Shown here piece by piece: positions 55,601 through 64,000 of a DNA stretch of 64,000 nt (its first letter is position 1; every line of letters starts with the position of its first letter). The translations under genes were made by a program, and so were the position numbers. Source of the stretch: Dictyophora rubrovolvata (lineage: Eukaryota; Basidiomycota; Agaricomycetes; Phallales; Phallaceae); contig CP114120.1 of assembly GCA_029959195.1 (NCBI GenBank), positions 2,356,001-2,420,000 on the forward strand, in the 5' to 3' direction. The notes beneath the pieces were generated by a model. The model did no database searches, had not been told where the DNA came from, and saw only the letters and a list, made by a program, of their open reading frames with translations.

Positions 55601-57523
55601 TGTAGATATTGCTTAGAATGTTGAGCAAGAATTGAATGATGTTTACCTGATCCTCTGAGCTGCCCTTTTTATATAAAAATCTGACTTGTGGAGATGTGTT
55701 TGTTCTAACTCACGTGCCCCCTGCAAAAACGAACATGCGCATAACCTGTGAGCATACAGCCGAGTTCTTTCGCTTCATGTTCCATATGAATATGAATTCA
55801 TCTATTGTCTTCCATCTGTCATGTTTTGTGAATAGGTTGTAAAGTTAAATTCGCTGAGAATATGTCACGGTAAGGTCTACATTGGTTGTCCTTAACTTCA
55901 TGTACGTATATTATGCAGTAACGAGTCAGTGATGCATCATCGATATCTTCTCCGATGTCAGGTAATTGTGCGCATTATTTAGGAAATGCGAATCGCCCCT
56001 TCGAAGACGTAAGAAAGCAGCCACTCTTGGATTATAGCACAATCTCAATTGAATCTGATATTAAAACCAAAGCTTCTGTATATCAATGAATCCACAATAA
56101 TTCGATGAAACTGGACCAGAAATGTAGTACACAACGTGAATTTGAACTCTCCGCCTTCTGATCTTTTTGTGCTAAGATTGAAAAGTCACAATTCGAAATT
56201 ATACTATTAGTGGTTAAAATGCTAGAAAGATATATCACAACTCAATGTTATCACCAAGCGCATCCATCATTGATCATTGGACTTTGATGGCTAGCCCCTG
56301 GGGTTTCCAAAGATCTTGGCATCGCGTGGAGTGAGCACGCAAAAGACAAACTCCCGTATTGCACTTATGCAAACAGGAATAATGTGATGATTAATTAGCA
56401 AACGAAAAGGTGAAAAACGCATATTTATATTGCACCCGTTTGTAGATTAGTTCTTCTCAGTTAAGCCTCCACTGAGTTGTAAGCGAGTGTAGCCGAGGAA
56501 AACTATTCTACAACATGCAGCTTCTTCCGAGATTGTTGACAATTTTATTTGAAAGAAGCTTGAAATGCATTGCAGAGCACATGGAAATCTAATCAATCTA
56601 ATCAATCACTGACAGGTCACGGAATAAAGACAAAAAGGCCCCTGAATTCTCAATTCAAAACTTGTTCTTCTACTTAGGAACATCTGCCTCAATTGCTCTA
56701 AACATACATAATTAAACTTCCCTTCCAACATAAATGTGAACGGAAAATTTACAAGTTCTCGTGACCCAAATGTATTTATAACCCTCATTTTATATGTTTG
56801 AACATCAGTTCAAAGTCCACAAACTCGTATGATTTCAGTCGTAAATGAAATTCTTTGAAGGGTTCAATATCGATAAAGGTCATCGGAACTTCTTGCAAAA
56901 CTTCTTGTAAATAGCAGTCGTACCATTGGTCGTACCGACGCGCTGTTGTGAAGTAATTGTTTCATCGATGAGCATCGATGTTCCTTAAAAGGTTCCTCAA
57001 TATTTAATTTTCAGAGCCATATTATAACTAGATAGACAATAAGAGCGGTAGTTTCCCTGGCCTGAGATATGTACCACTATTGGTCAAGACAAGTTGATAA
57101 TCGTAGGATTGCGCCTTATTCGAAGGACTCGCCGCGTCCCAAACGGGACAGATGTTGCAGACACATTTCCAAGCAGAACACGCTTTATTATTAGTTTCAA
57201 TGGAGTATACATGTCTGACCTAGGTTTTAACCTGACGGACAATAAACCCTGATTTACACACATCGTATTAGTGTTACCCGCAATACTTCAGATATTCCAT
57301 GTTGGGCTAACGCACGTCTTCCAAGGGTAGCGGTCCATTAGTCAAGCATAAACGTTCATTAACGCTCATGAGCTTCCGAAAAAAGTAGGTTGATCTGTTA
57401 ACAGTCTCTGGAAAACATGGACTATCACAATGTCGAAGACGACGTAACTGTAACTCCAAATTTATATTTCAAGAAATTTCAATACATGATTCGCTATTCT
57501 TTCAAATTAGACTCGATCTTTAA
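55601..57523. other. Spacer between beta-trefoil copies A and B
   Basis: Apart from the copy A promoter, I see no gene or family remnant in these 1.9 kb. Confidence 0.5.
55668..55675 (-). promoter_or_regulatory. TATA box of beta-trefoil copy A
   Basis: TATATAAA on the minus strand lies about 70 bases upstream of the ATG; copies B and C have boxes at nearly the same distance. Confidence 0.55.
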
Positions 57524-58177
57524 TCATTCCCTTTCAATGGCCAGAACTTCGAAGCGTTGAGAATCGGTTCCATCAGCTGGTTTAAAGGTCAACTAAAAAG
57601 AGTCCTTAACACAATTCTAAACTTCAGATGAAATACTCTTACTTGGGGAGCTACGTCCTTATTGGCGGTAAGGACTAAATTTTCATTGGGAATTCCAATG
57701 CTGCAAAAATTCAGTCCAAGGACAAACAGTGAACCGATATTCGTCCAGCCAATGACTTACACGAAGAGGCCTTCACCAGCAGGCTCAAACCTGAAGGAAT
57801 CGGGCGGGCGAACGCTCGAAACAAAAAGGACATTCTGAAGGATTAAATGTAAAATTATAATAACGATAAAGAAAGTAAGTTTCCCATAACTAACCCCTTC
57901 CTCAACAACCCACTTGTAATCATTAGGTTGACCTTTTGGACCAGCATATACATAGTAAGTACTGCCACCCTCGACAAGTCGAATCAACCAACGTTCCTTT
58001 AGGAGTGTCAATCACGACCACGACATTTTATTTAACCCTCACCTTAAATGAGGTAATTCTAGCAGGTACATCTGGAGGAGGATAAATGGCTGGGACAGGT
58101 CCAATCCCTATAACGTCTGAGTCGGGGGCAGAGCCTTTCGGAAAGATGAGATAGGTTTGTTCTGGTAGGAGGGCCAT
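57524..58177 (-). CDS. Beta-trefoil I66-like peptidase inhibitor, copy B
   Basis: Exons 58177-58043, 57996-57895, 57834-57761, 57700-57643 and 57592-57524 give 145 residues. Exons 3, 4 and 5 are 74, 58 and 69 bases, the same as in copies A and C; exon 2 is nine bases longer than theirs. It keeps I-Y-P-P-P-D-V-P, R-W-L-I, N-D-Y-K-W-V-V, V-S-S-V-R-P-P-D-S-F-R-F and L-T-F-K-P-A-D-G. The exon 2 loop Y-Y-V-Y-A-G-P-K-G-Q differs from A and C; if this is an inhibitor, such loop changes could alter its target. Both splice sites of every intron are canonical. Confidence 0.77.
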
Positions 58178-59378
58178 GTTGTAGAATGTTCAAAAGTATG
58201 GCAAACGAGGGCAAGAGATGGTGCGTAAATCTTGGAATATATCCCATTTTTATATACAACATAGCAGCTTCGCAAGATGTGTTTGTTGTGCTTTCACGTG
58301 CTCAGAAAATTATATTTTGAGAAGGCAAGTTTCGTGACCGGGTTCTGTTTTTATCACTTTACGTTTCACACCGGGGTGAGTTCATTTATTGTGTTTCGAC
58401 AGATTTTAACTCAGTCATCTCTCGTTTACTGAAGCGATAGAGATATTAGATATCGGTTATCCGTCTCCGAGTCCTACGATGTGAATGGGGTTTCGGTTAT
58501 ATTTTGTCTCTGAACAGTGAATTTCATCAAGTATTTTTCTAAAAAAACTCAGAATCTTCAACCAGTTTTATGTATCGGCTGGGCTCTCAACAATGAGTAC
58601 CATGGATTCAGGTGCACGACATGAAATCTTGTCGACAACATAAATGATCTGGGCCAATTCTCAGATCACCAATGAAGGACTGTTGAATACTACGGCCGAT
58701 GTCTTCGATAAGGCATACAACTGAGAACCAGTGCAATGGTATCAAGATTCGGAGTCAATTGGAAGAGCTTGCGGATCCCATCTAATAAGAGTTCACAATG
58801 GGAATAGAACATATACATATGTAATGGTAAGTGTCATTTGAATGGTTCAAGCCTGAAGGCCTGACTTAAGAACTTCTTGACGTTTCCCAACACAGGAGAA
58901 GAATATAACTGTTTTTAGTCACAAGGAAAGTTCCGGAATGAAATATGAGGACCTCGAACATGGCTCACCGACACCCATTGGCCATCAATCTTTACAAGTA
59001 CATATGTATATGCGGGTTCCATTGATTCTGAAAGCATGGTTATAGCGTCAACTCGGTGATCACTCATCTTGATTGTAATACCTCCAGGGATGTATATCCA
59101 TATTCACAAGGGCCTGGCACATATTAGAGTGATGCAAAAGGGCTGGGATTAAGCATGGCGTGAAGCGATCTCCATTGACATGTCTCACTTTCAGAAAGAC
59201 TTTGCATTCTGACTTCACCAATATTTGTTACTACTACAAGGACCTGGACAGAGTCGAACGATTGTCGACGACAAACTTATTCAAGAACGGACTATATGTT
59301 TCAAGAAATGTTGATACGTGAGTCATGATTGTCAAGATTTAGATTTCACTGCTCTGCTTTCAACTTGGACCCTATAGC
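58178..59378. other. Spacer between beta-trefoil copies B and C
   Basis: No gene or remnant recognised beyond the copy B promoter. Confidence 0.5.
58249..58256 (-). promoter_or_regulatory. TATA box of beta-trefoil copy B
   Basis: TATATAAA on the minus strand, about 75 bases before the ATG at 58177. Confidence 0.55.
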
Positions 59379-60022
59379 CTAATCCCTTAATATAGAAACG
59401 GCCTGGAAGAGTTGGGCATCGGAACCATCAGCTGGTTTAAAGCTCAACTGAAAAAAGAATCTTCAATTCGTTTCTATACTCGAAAAGAATTTATCTTACT
59501 GCAGGGAACGCTTCCTCATTGTAAGTTAGAACGGCGTCTTGGCCGAAAAGTCCAATTCTGCAAGAGGTTAGTTGGGGGTTTGGACCGTCTTATGACCAAG
59601 GCTGGCTTACTTCCAGAGTCCTCCACCAGCGGATTCAAATCTGAAAGAGTCGGGCGGGGAAACGCTCGAGACGAAAAGATCATTCTACAAAATCATTATT
59701 AGAATACTATCAATAAGGGACTTATCAACTACCAACCTTTTTCACGATCCATTTGTAGTCGTTAGGACGGCCCCTTCCGGCGAACACAGTGAAGGTATTG
59801 TTCTTGGCGGAGCTGATGATCCAACGGTCCTTTGCGAAATATAAGAAATAGAAATGATGATGATACTGACATTAAATATGTCCTTACAAATAATTTTTCC
59901 AAAACTCTGACAGGTACGTCTGGAGGGGGATAAATGAGGGGGACAGGTCCAATACCGAAAGCGGGTGCAATATCGGCGCCCTTGGGGAGAATGATGTATA
60001 AGCCAGGTTCAAACTGAGGCAT
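59379..60022 (-). CDS. Beta-trefoil I66-like peptidase inhibitor, copy C
   Basis: Exons 60022-59888, 59829-59737, 59684-59611, 59557-59500 and 59447-59379 give 142 residues. Blocks match copy A closely in exons 1-3 (I-Y-P-P-P-D-V-P-V, V-F-A-G-R-G-R-P-N-D-Y-K-W, V-S-S-V-S-P-P-D-S-F-R-F). Exons 4-5 have drifted more: D-A-V-L-T-Y-N, and L-F-Q-A-V-S in place of R-F-Q-V-V. It starts M-P-Q-F-E-P-G-L-Y-I, nearest to the usual opening of mushroom beta-trefoil inhibitors. All phases agree and no damage is seen. Confidence 0.77.
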
Positions 60023-62805
60023 TGTAGAATGTTGCTTGAGAATATGAGTGCAATTTGATGACAGAGGCGTGGTTCCACCAGTTTTATAGGAAAACTTGAG
60101 CTGCAGTGGGGGAGTATCCGTTGTATTTCACGTGCCCACAGAAATTCGGTTAGGTATTACAATTACACCCTTTCACTTCACACAAAATGAATAGATTGAC
60201 TACTAAACGTTGACGCGTTGACGTTCAATTCATTTTCGTTTTGAAGTGCGAAGATTGCTTTCCCACCAAACGTGCGTTAATTATGGTGCAATAAGAATTG
60301 GACAGCGGAGTCGATTATACGCTGTTCAATGTAGAATTTAGTCGTAAACGAATCAGATAGTAAATTGCATCAATACTTTTCGAACTTTTGTCAGCTCCGC
60401 TGATGTAGAATTGGTAATCGATGTCACGGAACTGAATCTCGCCGAGATGCGTGATGTCTTGCCTTCCCAAAGCTGATATGGAGTACGCATCTTCAATTGA
60501 ATTTGGACGGCAATATCAATTTTCCTGAGCCAAAAATGGAAGGTTCCAAACTGGACTATTTACGGAAAACAGCATATACGCAACGTGTCAATGTGGTCTT
60601 TTGAGCTCTTGTATTAGTAAAAGAATATCCTTTTTGTTAAATTTTAAACAAGGTGAGAACCGAGCCCTAAATGACATCTGACCTACATGCATATATAGAC
60701 GGGTATATATGGGGTAAGACACTGGTGAGGTAACCCGAAAGCACGTCGTGACGCAATAGCTTGGCTGCCTCGACGGAGCCGTTCATCACTGGCGCACCAT
60801 TTTAATAAAACTAACGAGTAAATTTAGCACGCGAAAAAGTATACAAATTGCGTAATGCCTGACAGCCCAACTGACTTTGAAAGAAGTATATTTATGAACA
60901 AGTCAGATGTTCAGCTTCGTAACGTGTGTGAAAAGTTTTGCTCTTTATATATTTTGACAGGCCATGGCTTTCTCGTCGTTTATTGGTTTGGTTCATTAAT
61001 GTAAGCACAACGGTAATGCAATTGCAAGGAAGCTTCGCGATCGTTTTACTGAACCTATCGTGGCGGAATGAAAACTCCGGAACTATGCAAAATTCATTAG
61101 CTGGTACGCGTATATTAATTGAGGTCTGCGGGAAGAAATCACTCCAATCGTTGAATAAATAGATGACCAGGGTCCTGCACTCAGTATTGTCTTTCAAAGT
61201 CAGCTGGGTTCCATGTCAAGAAAGTGGTGAGCAATTTGTACCCCTTGTTTATGTGCTAAATATAATCAGAATGTTAAGAAACTCCCATTTAAATTAAATG
61301 GGCTTCCGTACCAAAGACCACATTCTTAGCTATGATCGCGGCTGCAGTTGCCATTTTAAAGGCATTCTGAGAAAGCTAAGAAAACAAGACGAAAGCTTTC
61401 AGCGTTTGAATCGTTATGTTCAATTTCCGTATGAGAATCATGTCCAGAGAGTTAGTACATCGACTTTATCTTCGTACGAATACTTGACCCCACCGGACAG
61501 GTACTTAGTTTGACAGGACGTGAGAAGCATAAAATGAGGGTAATCCATCCTTTCAAATATGTTGATTGGGCTGTTACGTCTCCGTCCATGTTTTCAAATT
61601 ATTCAATTCAATATTCGACAGGGACAAAGGCATTTGGAAAGGTTCCTAAACGCTATTAATGGCGTCATCCGAACGACAATGTTGCATCTTTCCTTGGAAA
61701 AGGGGAAAACAGGTTCAACTTGTACATTCGTCAGCATATCATATCATCGAGAAGAGAAACGTGTTGTATAATAAGCTGGTTAACAGCGAAATGACCTCCG
61801 CTCATCTGGATACTCGCCTCGCTCGGCTTCCAGCGAAGAAGAAAACCTCATTCATGCACGTACGGAAGAAAGAAAGGATACGTGGGAACGGTGCATTATG
61901 GTTCTTACAGGAATGAAGTAAACGAAAAGACAATAAAAGCATTCAAATCCTTGCTTACAGTGTGAACAAGACACGGTATCGTTGGTTTTTTGACGGACTG
62001 CGACGGGTGTACACCGTAGTCATCCCTTCACCAAGCTCACGTTCTGAATGAACCCGAGGCCTCACATACAAAGTCCGTACATAGAAAGGCACGCCTAGTA
62101 TTCGATTTTGACGTGAGAATGTGAGAAAGTATGAAATGTTGAGCTTCGAGGGCGCTGCGTCTGAGTTTGAATAAATGTACGGCTTCCTGCCGGCCATCCT
62201 GGCATCCCAACATTTTTACCGTCGAGTACGTCTTTTCGTTACTATTTGAAACGACGACAGTCCTTCTGCGGCACAAAATGTTTTCTGGCTTACTTGTTTT
62301 CGCAAAGGGTCAATGTAATACCCCCCGGCATTGGCAGAGCTGCAGCTCCCAAGAAACACCGGACAATTGAACAGTCATTGTTTGCTTCTTTCTTGTTCGT
62401 ACAAGTTTCGCTAGGGGCTTTTTTCCCAACACACGGACACGAACGCGTAGACAACACCAACATTTTCAAGACGCCCTTTATTTGTTGAACGCGCCGTTGC
62501 AACTTGGGGTATAATTAAGTTGAGAATAATCTTTCGGTATCAGACGGTACGTCTACCCTAAGGGCTAATTTGTTTATGGATGCTTGGGATAATCTCGTAA
62601 CATTTTCATTTGCGTTTCCAGTACTGCAAACTTAACAATCGTGTAATTTAGGTTCTTCCGGCTTCCATCATTTCAAAACCTGTCCTTCTCTTAGCAGACT
62701 TCTGAATATTGCTGTAGTACAAACAGTTGGAGGTTCACGACTGTCTCATCTCCTTATTTTAAAAACAAAGCGTCATATTTCAAGAATATCGAGACACCAC
62801 AGTCT
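60023..62805. other. 2.8-kb region without a recognised gene
   Basis: Short open frames on both strands show no family resemblance or splice continuity. No RNA gene recognised. Confidence 0.45.
60082..60089 (-). promoter_or_regulatory. TATA box of beta-trefoil copy C
   Basis: CTATAAAA on the minus strand, about 62 bases before the ATG at 60022. Confidence 0.5.
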
Positions 62806-62988
62806 TTAATTTGTATCTCCACGTTCAAGGTCAAATTTTCTAGTCTTCTGGATTTGCTTGGTGATGAAGCGTTGAGCATCAGAGCCGTCAGCTGGTTTGA
62901 AGGTCAGCTGAAAAAACGGCTCAGTACAGTTTCAGAGCCTCAGCCTGAGGCGAATTAGTCTCTGCATCTTGGCCATAAAGTCCAATGT
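62806..62988 (-). pseudogene. Remnant of a beta-trefoil inhibitor gene (exons 4-5 only)
   Basis: An exon 4-like segment (I-G-L-Y-G-Q-D-A, from about 62986) and an exon 5-like segment (L-T-F-K-P-A-D-G-S-D-A-Q-R-F, from 62907) match copies A-C. The intron between them is shrunken to about 20 bases, no AG precedes exon 4, and the exon 5 frame runs past the usual stop to a TAA at 62808-62806. Exons 1-3 are not found upstream. It is a truncated gene copy. Confidence 0.75.
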
Positions 62989-64000
62989 TATAAACGGTCT
63001 TCAGATATACCTGATGATCTCCATTGTCGAATAAAAGACGTTGAACTGAATTCTTGAGCCGAATGCACGTCTGGTGCTTCAAAAATCCAGAGTTTGTTTA
63101 ACCGGTGACCCAGTTGTTTCGATTCCCACGATATCGTAGGGCTTACGATAAGTCCTTATTAAACGAGTTTCTAAATGAAGCATAATATGGAAGCGGACAC
63201 CATCACCTCTCCGATTTATGGTGCGACGTGCTGAGGGGTTCGGGTGGATAGAGCCTAGACAGCGTCTTTTGATAGGGAGCGAGAATTGAGGACGGTTTTT
63301 TAAGTGAAGTTGAAAGAGACGAGAGACTTCAGGCTTCAGAAGCCTCAAGGCCTCAAGCTTCAAACACCTTAGACTATTCGCCGTAAAAAACTGCAGTCGG
63401 CTGACCAGGAAGACAAAGGTATTACATCCTGTGTCAATAAGAGTAAAACTTCCACATGTTTCTGAACACTGCTAAACAATTCTAGAAGCAGTATATTTTG
63501 GAGAGTGGGGTAGCAAGTCTTGACATTAGAAAGACTTCACAAATCCTATTGTTTTCCTCGCAATATACGCGGTTCATCTCCTTCGGCGTTAAATTCAATT
63601 CAATACCGGACGCAAAGGCAAGCTTGCGTGGGTAGTACACTGGAGACGACCATCAAGCTGGACTTGACGCTATACCTATCAAAACTTGGTCTATAGGCAC
63701 GAATATCAGGATAGAGGAGTAATGTAAGCCTCACGGATTCTTGCCATGATGTTAGCGCGTCGCTTTGAACCAGAAACCTAGAAACCCTAAAATCCTAAGT
63801 TGACGACACGTGAGGACAGCGTGTTGATGGATTGCAGTTGCAAACTTGACAAGGAAAGGTGCTTGTATTGCGCGCCAAGTTAACCTCATTGCTAGTGTCA
63901 CTACAGGCTTGAAAAAAAACACGATGAGCAATAAAGCAAAGTTGTTACTGAATTCACCGTATAAAATCAGCAAATATGTTGCATTGCTACTGTTCGTTCC
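62989..64000. other. Right flank without a recognised gene
   Basis: No supported gene. The segment just upstream of the remnant has no clear exon 1-3 homology. Repeated CAAGGCCTCAAGCTTCAA-type sequence occurs near 63320-63365. Confidence 0.4.

Noticed and set aside
57524-60022. Mycocypin (clitocypin/macrocypin) identity of the beta-trefoil proteins
   Set aside because: The sequence blocks do not resemble those families as I know them; the I66-like ending fits better, though still by pattern only.

Overview
The window reads as nuclear DNA of a mushroom-forming basidiomycete (Agaricomycetes-like). Most genes are cut by many short introns, usually 50-65 bases with GT-AG ends. The gene content also fits: a fungal RRM-YTH protein, URC1, a gelsolin-repeat protein, a family of small beta-trefoil proteins resembling I66 peptidase inhibitors, and tandem small secreted cysteine-rich proteins. 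All gene models were built by hand from splice sites, reading phase and family resemblance, with no database search.

Left part (1-17.5 kb): a diverged beta-trefoil copy (0.56-1.17 kb, +), a Ctr copper transporter (2.3-3.0 kb, +), a Derlin (3.8-4.9 kb, +) and an RRM-YTH RNA-binding protein (5.7-9.6 kb, -). A 6-kb stretch with no recognisable gene follows, then a three-repeat gelsolin protein (15.7-17.5 kb, +).

Middle (18.6-39.7 kb): two related C2H2 transcription factors of the CreA/Mig1 type (+) share their first intron position and a C-terminal motif. Next is a DCAF5/8-like WD40 protein (+). A run of four minus-strand genes follows: ORC6, a much larger ORC6-like paralog with duplicated cyclin boxes and an AT-hook, NAD(P)H-hydrate epimerase, and AVL9. 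The ORC6 upstream region carries two ACGCGT boxes and an E2F-like site, fitting S-phase control.

Right part (40.8-64 kb): four tandem small secreted proteins (+) built from a C-x3-C-x6-C-x6-CCC module, a 59-residue Tudor-like DUF2945 protein (-), TAM41 (+), a secreted pectin methylesterase (+), the GTP-cyclohydrolase-II-like URC1 (+) and an unrecognised coiled-coil protein (+). Three intact beta-trefoil inhibitor-like genes and one exon 4-5 remnant (-) complete the window. Housekeeping genes (ORC6, NAXE, AVL9, TAM41) are thus interleaved with fast-evolving, locally duplicated gene families.

The observations most worth following are the tandem ORC6/ORC6-like pair, the exon-modular cysteine-rich cluster, the inhibitor family lying at both ends of the window, and the CreA-like pair.
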